Below are positions 26,482 through 34,630 of a stretch of DNA of 64,000 nt, in pieces; the first letter of the stretch is position 1, and every line of letters starts with the position of its first letter. The notes under the pieces are model-generated. The model did not search any database, was not told where the DNA came from, and saw nothing but the letters and a program-made list of their open reading frames with translations. The translations under genes and the position numbers were made by a program. Source of the stretch: an uncultured Allomuricauda sp. (lineage in GTDB: Bacteria; Bacteroidota; Bacteroidia; Flavobacteriales; Flavobacteriaceae). Location of the stretch: NCBI RefSeq assembly GCF_947495325.1, contig NZ_CANLYK010000006.1, positions 1 to 64,000 of the forward strand, written 5' to 3'.

Positions 26482-27762
26482 TTATGTATTTCTATTCAAT
26501 AAATGCGTACCCAAAGCACATTGAAGACATTTATTTTTTGCACAATAATTCGTATACAACTGTATTTTGGCTTGGCTATCCATAGCATTTTTAGTTTTGG
26601 ACCCAAGTCTTTCAAAACCATTGACAATAGAATTCGCCTCTTTCTTTATCTGTGCTATCATCAAAGTTATATCATCGTTCCAATCTTGCCCAAGATGTTT
26701 GGCATAGCAAAACTTGATGGGAACAACGGTATTGATAATCAATAAATCCATAAAGGCTCTGGACATCTTCTTTTTACTTTTTTTGGAAATCTTTCCAAAG
26801 GTAAAATGATCATCCCAATATGAACTAGTCATCGTTTCAAAAATTGTATAAATGTCTTCAAGCTCAGTCATACCCATTAAACTAGTAAAGAGATTCTGCT
26901 CTTTTGCATATAAATTGGCCAACTGTGATATTCGAATAGTTGGGAAATTAGTAGGCCGCAGACCAAAAAACTCAGGTTTGTTTCTGGGGGATTCCAATTC
27001 AAACTTTTTACTTAGATAACCATATTCTTTTCTAAGTTGAAGGTAGTATTGATCTTTACATTCTTCGTTTTGCAGTAATCCAAAATGCCCAAATAATAAA
27101 CTCTCCAATTGAGTTAAGTCGGAAGCAGTTTTACGGATTATTGAAAAATCCAACTTTAAGGCTTTATCTAAAAAGAACGCTCCATTTACTTTTGAACCAA
27201 AATTCTTTGTCAACATGGTAAAAAGAACACCTTCCCAATCATTGTTTGATTTTTCCAACAATTCAAAGATAAGACCAGACTTCTGTTCCAACCTTTCAAT
27301 ATATAATCTAAGTAGCCAATTTTCAACCAAAAAAGAATCAATGGATTTAAAATCCTTCTCACAATTAATAAAACTTGACCTAGCGTGGTTAAATAAGCTA
27401 CCATACTTATTTAAAAGCTCTGGAGAAACATAATCTTTTAGCTGAAGTGTTGGAATTATGGTGTTATCTTTTCTAAATACCTCTATATCATCTTCCCAGA
27501 CTACATGCAATATTACGTTAGTATAGTTGTCATCTGTTTCGTGATGATGTACATACCAATCTGAAGATTTAAGGTGCATTTCCACATTGCCCGCCCAAAG
27601 CTGACCCTCAACCTCAACCAAAGCATTAAAAAAATCTGGCCCCGATTTACGATTTAGCGTACCTGGACTTTTAATTACTATGTTTTGGGAGGTTGTTGTG
27701 TTGAGTGGTTTTCCTTGAAGCTTGCCGCACCTCCAAATAAAATGGAGTAGGTCTTCCCTCAT
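26482..27762 (-). CDS. DUF2851 family protein
   Basis: A 426-residue soluble protein with the N-terminal DUF2851 pattern: EDLLHFIWRCGKLQGKPL, SGPDFFNALVEVEGQLWAGNVEMHLKSSDWYVHHH and NVILHVVWEDD. Four Cys close to the C-terminus (CAKNKCLQCALG) could bind a metal. The function of this Bacteroidota family is not known. It overlaps no neighbour and leads the DUF2851-PspC-channel group. Confidence 0.85.
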   Translation of the reverse strand: MREDLLHFIWRCGKLQGKPLNTTTSQNIVIKSPGTLNRKSGPDFFNALVEVEGQLWAGNVEMHLKSSDWYVHHHETDDNYTNVILHVVWEDDIEVFRKDNTIIPTLQLKDYVSPELLNKYGSLFNHARSSFINCEKDFKSIDSFLVENWLLRLYIERLEQKSGLIFELLEKSNNDWEGVLFTMLTKNFGSKVNGAFFLDKALKLDFSIIRKTASDLTQLESLLFGHFGLLQNEECKDQYYLQLRKEYGYLSKKFELESPRNKPEFFGLRPTNFPTIRISQLANLYAKEQNLFTSLMGMTELEDIYTIFETMTSSYWDDHFTFGKISKKSKKKMSRAFMDLLIINTVVPIKFCYAKHLGQDWNDDITLMIAQIKKEANSIVNGFERLGSKTKNAMDSQAKIQLYTNYCAKNKCLQCALGTHLLNRNT

Positions 27763-27783
27763 GGTGCTAAAATAGGAAAATGA

Positions 27784-28293
27784 TCACCATTTTCCGGCAT
27801 AGGTTAGACCATCACCGGAATTATGTTTTAAATAGCTGTGCTTTATAGTATTTATTTGTCGAATGTGGTGATAATCATGGGCTAGCCAATTGGTCAGAAA
27901 TGAAAGTGCTGAAATCTTTCCCAGCTCGGGATGGTCTATTGCACTATCCCAGAAAGGATTAACCAATTTTATCAGCCATAGAATAGAATCATTTCTTTCT
28001 CTTGTAAATTGTTTAAGTACAGCTTCAAAGTCCTGTTCCAAATAACCCCTTTCCGCAGGCCAGTTCTGTGGGTGAATCGGTATCAACGGTTTGGTTGGGG
28101 TCTCAAGACTATGTTTTACCCTTGCCCTAAAATCTTCCTTTTCCTCATCAACTAAATGACAAACAATTTCAAGAATGCACCAATCCGTTGGTTTTGATTT
28201 CCAGGTAATCAAATCTGAAGGTAAATTCCCCAACATTTCATTGAAAACCTTTGGATTCCGGCTTAATTCATTGATGATTTCTTCTACAACCAT
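27784..28293 (-). CDS. DinB family protein
   Basis: A 169-residue four-helix-bundle protein of the DinB/YfiT type. The three metal-binding His are suggested by CHLVDEE (about 46), and WLAHDYHHIRQI (about 138-141). Members include thiol-dependent transferases, but the substrate here is unknown. It lies 5 bp downstream of the rhodanese gene. Confidence 0.82.
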   Translation of the reverse strand: MVVEEIINELSRNPKVFNEMLGNLPSDLITWKSKPTDWCILEIVCHLVDEEKEDFRARVKHSLETPTKPLIPIHPQNWPAERGYLEQDFEAVLKQFTRERNDSILWLIKLVNPFWDSAIDHPELGKISALSFLTNWLAHDYHHIRQINTIKHSYLKHNSGDGLTYAGKW

Positions 28294-28298
28294 AAAAT

Positions 28299-28610
28299 TT
28301 ATTCGGCCACTTCGCCTTCCCAGTTCATAAAGCCGCCTTCAAGATTGTACGCATTTTCAATACCCACGCTGTTCATAATGGCGCAGGCCTGCCCGCTTCT
28401 ATTCCCTGATCTGCAGTATACGTAGTAATTCTTGGACTTGTCCAACTTTTCAATTTCATTAAGAAACTCTTGACCCAAGTAAATATCAATATTGGTAGCT
28501 CCTGGAATATATCCTTCTTCTACTTCCTCTGGAGTACGAACATCCAAAATAAAAGCGTTGGCGTCACCTTCCAGCTGACTTTCCCATTCTTCTTGTGATA
28601 AATCTGACAT
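28299..28610 (-). CDS. Single-domain rhodanese
   Basis: Sulfur-carrier or sulfurtransferase domain of 103 residues. The active-site loop CRSGNRSG (Cys near 69) and the CDC25-like HPEEV region, here RTPEEVEEGYIPGATNI, are present. The ATG at 28610 (MSDLSQEEW) is chosen over the track start at 28652, which lies in the terminator hairpin of the upstream gene. Confidence 0.88.
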   Translation of the reverse strand: MSDLSQEEWESQLEGDANAFILDVRTPEEVEEGYIPGATNIDIYLGQEFLNEIEKLDKSKNYYVYCRSGNRSGQACAIMNSVGIENAYNLEGGFMNWEGEVAE

Positions 28611-28637
28611 TTTTAAAAGTTTAAGTTCTGCAAAAAT

Positions 28638-28666
28638 AAAAATCCGGAGCATTACCCCGGATTTTT
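28638..28666 (-). terminator. Terminator after the redoxin gene
   Basis: On the minus strand AAAAATCCGG pairs with CCGGATTTTT around a 9-nt loop and runs into ATTTTTG. It separates the thioredoxin-fold pair from the rhodanese-DinB pair. Confidence 0.88.
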
Positions 28667-28685
28667 ATTGAATTATTCTTTCTAT

Positions 28686-29303
28686 TTAGACCTTTATCGT
28701 GCAACCTATTGCCTTGGTAGTTGCTACTTTGATTTCTTTTCCAGCAAGCATTGCATCCACAGCATTTTCAACAAATTTTTCTTCAACTTTAGATGCGTCC
28801 TGATAGTTATCATCAATTGCTCCTATGTATTTTACAACATTCCCTGATGCGGTCTTTTCCAATAAATAAATATGGGGAGTTCGGGTAGCACCGTACTGCG
28901 GATAAACCTTCTGTCCCTCATCCAATAAATAGGGAAAGGTGAATCCCTTTTCAGATGCCCTTTTCTTCATGGCCTCAAAACTGTCTCCAGGTTTTGCGGA
29001 TGGATTGTTAGGATTGATTGCAATTACAGGAACTCCTTGCTTCTTATATTTTTCATCAAGACCAATAATCCTATCCTCATAAGCAACTGCATACGGACAT
29101 GTATTGCAGGTGAAAATGACCAAAAAACCTTTAGCATCCTTATAATCTGAAAGCGAAACCATGGAACCATCAATATTTTTCAAAGAGAAATCAGTAGCGA
29201 TGTCTCCAATGCCGTATCCGGCATCCTCAACGACCGTTTTTTCTGAAAAAGCGCCCATTGAGAGCACCAATACAAGCAAACCAATAATTTTAAGTGTTTT
29301 CAT
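28686..29303 (-). CDS. Exported thioredoxin-fold protein (AhpC/TSA-like redoxin)
   Basis: The 205-residue product has a signal peptide (MKTLKIIGLLVLVLSMGAFS) and a redoxin fold: ATDFSLKNIDGSMVSLSDYK and LVIFTCNTCPYAVAYEDR. The pair CNTC near residue 66-69 is the redox site; a peroxiredoxin would have one conserved Cys in a different setting, so a thioredoxin-like reductase or peroxidase role stays open. It follows the TlpA-like gene by 5 bp. Confidence 0.85.
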   Translation of the reverse strand: MKTLKIIGLLVLVLSMGAFSEKTVVEDAGYGIGDIATDFSLKNIDGSMVSLSDYKDAKGFLVIFTCNTCPYAVAYEDRIIGLDEKYKKQGVPVIAINPNNPSAKPGDSFEAMKKRASEKGFTFPYLLDEGQKVYPQYGATRTPHIYLLEKTASGNVVKYIGAIDDNYQDASKVEEKFVENAVDAMLAGKEIKVATTKAIGCTIKV

Positions 29304-29308
29304 CTTGT

Positions 29309-29860
29309 TTATTTTAAAAATTTATTCAATTCTGTATTTAATTCTTCGTAAGTAAATCCTTGTTCGTAAAAGCCTCGGGAATCTTTATTATAAATTAAGG
29401 TTGCTGGAATGCCACCACCCCATTCTTCCGCAACTTTCGGAATCCAATCGTTCTGCTTAGGGTCATCAAGAATCACCACCTTAGATTTTAGGCCTTTCTT
29501 CTCAACAAAAGGTTCCAATCTTGATTTCCACATGGATGGCATGTCCAAACTCACCAGAATAACCTCAACATTATTGTCTTTTTGTTCTGCGCCCACTTGT
29601 TCAAAATAAGGAAGTTCCTCTATGCACGGCTTGCACCAGGTTGCCCAAAAATTAACAATATAGGTTTTGTCATCATCCTTGTGAAGCAAGGGTTCAAAAC
29701 CTTCAAAATTGTATACTGGAAAACTTACTTCGGGGTTTTCAGAACTGGTAGCGGCTTCTGCTAATACCGCCGTATTTTCTTCTACGGTTTTCTTTTCTTT
29801 TGAACCACAACCCACCATTAAAAAAACTGATAATGAAACAATTAGAATAAAACGCGGCAT
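29309..29860 (-). CDS. TlpA-like thiol:disulfide lipoprotein
   Basis: The 183-residue product is a lipoprotein by its N-terminus (MPRFILIVSLSVFLMVGC, lipobox VGC at 16-18). The thioredoxin fold has the active site FWATWCKPCIEELPYF (WCKPC) and the cis-Pro in GGGIPATLIY. It likely reduces disulfides in the cell envelope, for example in cytochrome maturation. It precedes the redoxin gene by 5 bp and probably shares its transcript. Confidence 0.88.
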   Translation of the reverse strand: MPRFILIVSLSVFLMVGCGSKEKKTVEENTAVLAEAATSSENPEVSFPVYNFEGFEPLLHKDDDKTYIVNFWATWCKPCIEELPYFEQVGAEQKDNNVEVILVSLDMPSMWKSRLEPFVEKKGLKSKVVILDDPKQNDWIPKVAEEWGGGIPATLIYNKDSRGFYEQGFTYEELNTELNKFLK

Positions 29861-29953
29861 GGTATATATTTTAAGTATTAAAAATAATCAATGTGTAAAC
29901 ACTCATTTTCGTTTTTAACAAAAATTTATTGCTCTTTACTATGGATTATTTTT

Positions 29954-31144
29954 TCATACTAAATCCAAGGGTTCAAAATTGCCAGAGATGATAGCTTCGG
30001 TATCTGTATGCAACCATTTTTTTAATAGCGAAGTATAAATTTGTCTGAAATCAATTTCATATTTAATATCTCCGTTACTATCCAAATCCAAAAGTGAAGA
30101 GGGTTTATTGAACATCCCTGGATTTTTAAGGTTTTCTCCCATTAAGAATACTGCATTTGCAGCACCATGATCTGTGCCATTGGCAGCATTCTGTTTTACG
30201 CGCCTTCCAAATTCTGAGAACGTAAGGATAATAGTATCCTTGAAGGTGCCTGCATTTTTCAAATCGTTTACAAATGCAGCTATTGCATCGGAATAGGTAC
30301 CCAACAATTTCTTTTGCGAATTTACTTGATTTGCATGCGTATCAAATCCACCAAGAGATGTGTAATAAATCTGTGTTTTGAGACCAGAATTTATAAACTC
30401 AGAAACCGTTTTTAACTGCTTTCCAAAAGAATTTTTGGGGTACTCCCATGAACTTTTATAAACTTTGGTCTTTTCGAAAATATAGCCTGCTGAAGACTTG
30501 GCATCTATGGCAGTTTTATAGAGATATCCAAGATTGTGTTCGCTCAAATGCTTGTCCTTGGAGTTTTCGAGAACCTTTGCAAAGTAGGGTTCTTTGGTAG
30601 TATTGTATAGCAATCTTGCATTTTTTGTGGCTATCCCGTTTATTTTTTCGCCTTTCATTAGGGTCGAAAGCATATCGTCCACTTCTATTGCCCCAACCGG
30701 GTCTTTTGCAACACCATCAAGGTACCGCCCAACCCATCCTGTCTTTAGAATTTCGTTTGAAGCGGATGCGGTCTGCCAGATATCTGTAGATCTAAAGTGT
30801 GATCTTACTGGATTGGGATATCCCACATTGTTCATAATGGTAACATATCCATCATCAAAAAGATTTTTAAAGTTGGACAATGCTGAATGAAATCCCACTT
30901 CACCATCTACCAGAAGTAAGTCCTGTTTTTTCTGGGCAATTGAGACTCTATTTTTATAATATACATCATTGGTGTAGGGTACAATGGTGTTTAAACCATC
31001 GTTACCCCCAGACAATTGAATAATAACCAGTTTCTTGTTACCAAGAGTAACGGGCCATAGTTCGTTATGGGCCTTCAAAAAGTTTGGAACAAAGAGCACA
31101 CTGCTCGCCAAACCACTTCTTTTTATAAATGTTCTTCTCTTCAT
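29954..31144 (-). CDS. DUF1501 family protein with Tat-type signal
   Basis: A 396-residue exported protein of the sulfatase-like DUF1501 family. The N-terminus MKRRTFIKRSGLASSVLFVP has the twin-arginine pattern RRTFIK. Family marks are IIQLSGGNDGLNTIVPYTND and the C-terminal TFSEFGRRVKQN with TDHGAANAVF. The role is not established. It is always found beside DUF1800 genes in Bacteroidota and Planctomycetes, as here (10 bp gap). Confidence 0.9.
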   Translation of the reverse strand: MKRRTFIKRSGLASSVLFVPNFLKAHNELWPVTLGNKKLVIIQLSGGNDGLNTIVPYTNDVYYKNRVSIAQKKQDLLLVDGEVGFHSALSNFKNLFDDGYVTIMNNVGYPNPVRSHFRSTDIWQTASASNEILKTGWVGRYLDGVAKDPVGAIEVDDMLSTLMKGEKINGIATKNARLLYNTTKEPYFAKVLENSKDKHLSEHNLGYLYKTAIDAKSSAGYIFEKTKVYKSSWEYPKNSFGKQLKTVSEFINSGLKTQIYYTSLGGFDTHANQVNSQKKLLGTYSDAIAAFVNDLKNAGTFKDTIILTFSEFGRRVKQNAANGTDHGAANAVFLMGENLKNPGMFNKPSSLLDLDSNGDIKYEIDFRQIYTSLLKKWLHTDTEAIISGNFEPLDLV

Positions 31145-31154
31145 GTTGTGTAAT

Positions 31155-32531
31155 TTAACACAGTTGAAATTCTGGTATTGACATTAGCTGTATACAATAT
31201 TCCGCTTTGCTCTCTTTTTCAAGGCTATCCATAAAAGACTTGGCTTCTTCCTGTAAATTAGCTCCTAGAACAACGGATGCCAGTTCTGCATGGGATGATT
31301 TTTTATACTCATTTTCAAAAAAGTTCCAATCGCTTTCCACATCCAGTCTCCTACCTACATTTTTCTTTTTATTGAATTCTGTTAGACTATCCTCAAATTC
31401 TCCTTTTACATCAAAAGAAATAATACCATCACTCAACAAAACGGACGGTAACTTAAGACGAACCATCATTGTATTGGAATCTATCCATTTTTTACCTCCT
31501 GACCACCCAGCTACATTAGGTGGGTTCAATAGCTCTTGTCCCAAAAGCTTTTGCACATAGACCAGTTCCTTGGTTTTTTTGAATTTATACGGAACAATTC
31601 GCATCATTCCCACCAATACATCAGTAGGTGATTTTATTTTGGTACCCATTATGCTTTTATCATAAAACCACTTGGACATAAAGACGTGGCGCATTACTTC
31701 AGAAATGTCATAGTTCACTCGGAAGATGTCCGCCATTTCTTCAATATGGTCTTCATTCGCTTCATGACTCACGAAATAGTTGTATATCTTTTTTGAAATA
31801 AAATAGGCGCATTGGGGCTGTTCCAAAATAATATCTACGATATCTTCTCCATCAAAATTCCCAGTTTTGCCCATAAAGGCTTTGCTTTCAAAGTCATGAA
31901 TCTTTTCCCTAAATGCAAAGTCACCTTTAAAATTATGTCTCCACCCTGTAAAAGCCCTTGCGGCTTCCTTTATATCTTTTTCAGAATACTGACCCTCACC
32001 CAATGTAAAAAGTTCCATGAGCTCACGGGCAAAATTCTCATTGGGTTTCTTTTTTCGATTTTGTTGGTTGTTAAGGTAATTGAGCATAGAAGCCTCTTTG
32101 GCAACGGCCACCACAAAATCCCTAAAATTCCCCAAAGCATGTTTACGGAGTGTGTTATTAAAGGATTGCAGATAAACAATATTGCGACCACGAACAACAA
32201 AATGGTTCGCCCAGAATAGAGTCATCCGCTCCCGAAGCTGCTCATTGGTATCCGCCATTCGGTATATCCATTCTCTGTTAAAATCAAGTAGCTTCTGTCG
32301 ACTCAGTTTGCGTATTTCATCTCGGGTTTCCTTGGAAATTTTACCGGAGCTCATCTTTACGAGGTCTTTAATTTCATCTACCGGCACTTCTAATTGAGTA
32401 GCTTTCTTTGAAGATTGAAACAAATCCTCTATTATATCTTCCCTCTTTTTGGATAACTTTTCTTTGGCCTTTTTCAATGAGATTCCAAATCCTGCCCTCT
32501 TATATAAATGAAATAATTCTTGTAACTCCAT
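31155..32531 (-). CDS. DUF1800 family protein
   Basis: A protein of about 458 residues from the ATG at 32531 (MELQELFHLYKRAGFG); the track's 16-residue longer form begins at an upstream ATG. Family pattern: LFHLYKRAGFG at the N-terminus, ERMTLFWANHFV near 100, NENFARELMELFTLGEGQYSEKDI and the C-terminal PPNVAGWSGG. Biochemical function unknown. It is the first gene of the DUF1800-DUF1501 pair and diverges from the MarR unit. Confidence 0.88.
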   Translation of the reverse strand: MELQELFHLYKRAGFGISLKKAKEKLSKKREDIIEDLFQSSKKATQLEVPVDEIKDLVKMSSGKISKETRDEIRKLSRQKLLDFNREWIYRMADTNEQLRERMTLFWANHFVVRGRNIVYLQSFNNTLRKHALGNFRDFVVAVAKEASMLNYLNNQQNRKKKPNENFARELMELFTLGEGQYSEKDIKEAARAFTGWRHNFKGDFAFREKIHDFESKAFMGKTGNFDGEDIVDIILEQPQCAYFISKKIYNYFVSHEANEDHIEEMADIFRVNYDISEVMRHVFMSKWFYDKSIMGTKIKSPTDVLVGMMRIVPYKFKKTKELVYVQKLLGQELLNPPNVAGWSGGKKWIDSNTMMVRLKLPSVLLSDGIISFDVKGEFEDSLTEFNKKKNVGRRLDVESDWNFFENEYKKSSHAELASVVLGANLQEEAKSFMDSLEKESKAEYCIQLMSIPEFQLC

Positions 32532-32672
32532 TTTTTCATTATTGTGTGTACCTGTAAACATTTGATACTTAATATACAATAAGGTTTAACCAAGACCTAT
32601 AAAAAATAATCCCAAAACCCTTTTTAACAAAATTTTATCTGTTAAATGAAAAAATTAGAAGATTATATATCA

Positions 32673-32691
32673 TACATTTGTATATACAAAT
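32673..32691 (+). promoter_or_regulatory. MarR promoter with overlapping 16-bp palindromic operator
   Basis: TACATTTG (32673-32680) is a -7 element. The perfect palindrome ATTTGTATATACAAAT (32676-32691) overlaps it and covers the expected transcription start. The size and symmetry fit a dimeric MarR-type regulator. Confidence 0.7.
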
Positions 32692-32702
32692 ATTGTTTAG
32701 AC

Positions 32703-33149
32703 ATGAATGTCGAAGAGGTAATTAAGAGGGCAAAAAAATTAAGCTTGGAAACAAAGACCATTATTCATATTGAATTGGTCAGCAATAAAATTAAGGAAGT
32801 TATAGCCTCTGCCTTAAAACCTCATGAAGTTTCTCTTCCGCAGTTTAACGTGCTTAGAATTTTGAGGGGCCAAAAAGGTAAACCTGCCAATCTCTCCACA
32901 TTAAATGAGCGTATGGTAACGAAAATGAGCAATACGACAAGATTGGTAGATAAATTATTGAACAAAGGTTATGTAAGTAGATGTGTATGCGAATCCAATA
33001 GAAGAAAAGTAGAAATCTTTATTACCGAAAACGGAATGGAAGCGTTACTTGAAATGGACAAAGCAGTATATGAAGCAGAACAAAAAGTTGTAAAAAACCT
33101 TTCTGAAAGCGAATTGGATAAATTAAATGAATTATTAGATAAATTTTAA
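32703..33149 (+). CDS. MarR family transcriptional regulator
   Basis: A 148-residue winged-helix repressor. The start is set at the ATG at 32703 (MNVEEVIKRAKKL), because the track's extra 19 residues span its promoter and operator. The winged helix reads LPQFNVLRILRG, LSTLNERMVTKMSNTTRLVDKLLNKGYVSR, then the wing CESNRRKVEIFITENG. It is followed after 1 bp by a nitroreductase, with YceI next. This arrangement suggests control of a redox or electrophile response by self-binding at the palindrome. Confidence 0.88.
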   Translation: MNVEEVIKRAKKLSLETKTIIHIELVSNKIKEVIASALKPHEVSLPQFNVLRILRGQKGKPANLSTLNERMVTKMSNTTRLVDKLLNKGYVSRCVCESNRRKVEIFITENGMEALLEMDKAVYEAEQKVVKNLSESELDKLNELLDKF

Positions 33150-33150
33150 A

Positions 33151-33786
33151 ATGAACAACATCATAGAAAATAGAACTTGGCGATACGCCACAAAGAAATT
33201 CGACAACACCAAAAAAGTATCTGAGGAAAATTTGGAATTGTTGTTAGAGGCAACTCGTTTAAGTGCATCATCGTATGGACTACAGCCCTATCATATATTT
33301 GTGATTTCCGACCAGGAAACAAAAGAAAAGTTGAAGCCAGTTTCATGGGGGCAATCCCAACTTACAGATGCTTCACATGTGATAGTATTTGCAAATACAA
33401 CCGATTTTGGCGAAGAATTGGTGGATGAATATCTACAAAATGTAAGTACTTCCAGAAATATTCCAGCAGAAGGTTTAAAAGCTTATGGGGATTTTATGAA
33501 ATCCAAATTATTGGAACTTTCACCTGAGACCAAATCTGTATGGACGGCGAGACAAGCATATATTGCTTTGGGTAATGTGATGCAGGCAGCTGCGGAATTA
33601 AAAATCGATACATGTCCCATGGAGGGAATTGAAAACGAAGCGTACAACGAGATTCTTGGGCTTACGGAAAAAAAACTGAATACAGCAGTTGTATTGACAA
33701 TTGGTTATCGTTCTGATGAGGATGCAACCCAGAATTATGCAAAAGTCAGAAAATCTAAAGAAGAATTATTTACACTTATACAATAA
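33151..33786 (+). CDS. NAD(P)H-dependent nitroreductase family oxidoreductase
   Basis: FMN enzyme of 211 residues in the NfsB/NfnB class. FMN-contact sequence near the N-terminus (WRYATKKFD, then LSASSYGLQPYHIFVIS) and the GQSQLTDASHVIVFA and PMEGIENEAYNEILGL motifs are present. It probably reduces nitro or quinone compounds. It is separated from marR by 1 bp, so the two are co-expressed. Confidence 0.88.
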   Translation: MNNIIENRTWRYATKKFDNTKKVSEENLELLLEATRLSASSYGLQPYHIFVISDQETKEKLKPVSWGQSQLTDASHVIVFANTTDFGEELVDEYLQNVSTSRNIPAEGLKAYGDFMKSKLLELSPETKSVWTARQAYIALGNVMQAAAELKIDTCPMEGIENEAYNEILGLTEKKLNTAVVLTIGYRSDEDATQNYAKVRKSKEELFTLIQ

Positions 33787-33819
33787 CAATTAATTAAAAA
33801 CAGAAATTTAAACACAATC

Positions 33820-34392
33820 ATGAAAAAGACAATTTTAAGTTTAGCGTTGACAGCAGTTTTTGGACTAACTGCTACTGCCAATCCAATTGATGGCGAAAAA
33901 AAAGAAGTAAAAACTGATGAAAGCACCGTAACATGGAAAGCCTACAAGGTAGGAGGTTCACACACCGGTACCATTGCCTTGAAATCAGGTAGTTTGGAAT
34001 TTGATGGAGACGAACTTACAGGAGGTGAGTTTGTGGTGGACATGACCACAATCAACACAACTGATTTAGAGGGAGAATACAAGCAAAAACTGGACGGCCA
34101 TTTAAATTCCGATGACTTTTTTGCCACGGCATCCAACCCCAATGCGAGTTTATCCTTTACAAAAGTTAGAGCTGGCGAGGACAACACTTATGAGGTAACG
34201 GGGAACCTTACCATAAAGGGAATTACAAAACCAATAACTTTTGATGTTTCCATTGATGGTAGCAAAGCAACCGCAACATTAAAAGTTGATCGCACGAAAT
34301 ATGATGTAACCTATAAGTCGGGTATTATAGGAACCGCAAAGGACAAGTTAATCTATGACGAATTTGATTTGGTAGTTGATTTACAGCTATAA
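33820..34392 (+). CDS. YceI family periplasmic protein
   Basis: A 190-residue lipocalin-like barrel protein with a signal peptide (MKKTILSLALTAVFGLTATA). YceI marks are VTWKAYKVGGSHTGTIALKSGSLEFDG, the DLEGEYKQKLDGHLNSDDFF region, and NLTIKGITKPITFDV. The family binds isoprenoid-type molecules. It lies 33 bp after the nitroreductase as the third gene of the marR unit. Confidence 0.9.
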   Translation: MKKTILSLALTAVFGLTATANPIDGEKKEVKTDESTVTWKAYKVGGSHTGTIALKSGSLEFDGDELTGGEFVVDMTTINTTDLEGEYKQKLDGHLNSDDFFATASNPNASLSFTKVRAGEDNTYEVTGNLTIKGITKPITFDVSIDGSKATATLKVDRTKYDVTYKSGIIGTAKDKLIYDEFDLVVDLQL

Positions 34393-34415
34393 TCAAACCT
34401 AGGTTAGTGTTTAGG

Positions 34416-34450
34416 AATCCCGTTCAAGTTTTTTGAACGGGATTTTTAAT
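34416..34450 (+). terminator. Terminator after yceI
   Basis: AATCCCGTTCAA pairs with TTGAACGGGATT over 12 bp with a 5-nt loop, followed by TTTAATTTT. It separates the marR unit from the trp operon. Confidence 0.92.
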
Positions 34451-34464
34451 TTTACAAATCAAAG

Positions 34465-34495
34465 TTTGTTTGTTACAATTTCCTTTTTATCTTTG
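34465..34495 (+). promoter_or_regulatory. trp operon promoter
   Basis: TTTG (34465-34468), 19 nt, TATCTTTG (34488-34495) is a textbook Bacteroidota promoter. The predicted start, 6-7 nt after the -7 element, falls on or next to the ATG of the leader peptide at 34501. Confidence 0.85.
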
Positions 34496-34500
34496 AAGCA

Positions 34501-34557
34501 ATGAATTTAGGAACAGTTAATACTTGGTGGTGGAATAATTTACGTCGAACGTCGTGA
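34501..34557 (+). CDS. trpL: trp operon leader peptide (18 aa)
   Basis: ATG to TGA encodes MNLGTVNTWWWNNLRRTS. Three Trp codons in a row (34525-34533) in an 18-residue peptide, directly after a strong promoter and before a terminator and trpE, are the hallmark of ribosome-mediated attenuation. The ORF track omits it because it is too short. Ribosome stalling at the Trp codons when Trp-tRNA is scarce would let the downstream genes be transcribed. The mRNA is probably leaderless or almost so. Confidence 0.9.
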   Translation: MNLGTVNTWWWNNLRRTS

Positions 34558-34583
34558 ACTAGTCCCCCATTGTAATCATATAG

Positions 34584-34611
34584 AGGCTTGTCATCACGAC
34601 AAGCCTTTTTT
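34584..34611 (+). terminator. trp attenuator terminator
   Basis: AGGCTTGTC (34584-34592), loop ATCAC, GACAAGCCT (34598-34606), then TTTTTT. It is 26 nt after the leader stop codon and 20 nt before trpE. The sequence TCACGAC (34594-34600), which covers part of the loop and 3' arm, can pair with GTCGTGA at 34551-34557, overlapping the leader stop. Confidence 0.9.
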
Positions 34612-34630
34612 AATTTATCACTATTTTGAA

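Noticed and set aside
29909-29922. Short palindrome gtgtaaacac upstream of the TlpA-like gene
   Set aside because: Only 10 bp long in AT-rich DNA and not placed over a recognisable promoter; likely chance.
32646-32702. 19-residue N-terminal extension of the MarR ORF
   Set aside because: It covers the TACATTTG promoter and the palindrome; the ATG at 32703 gives a normal MarR protein.
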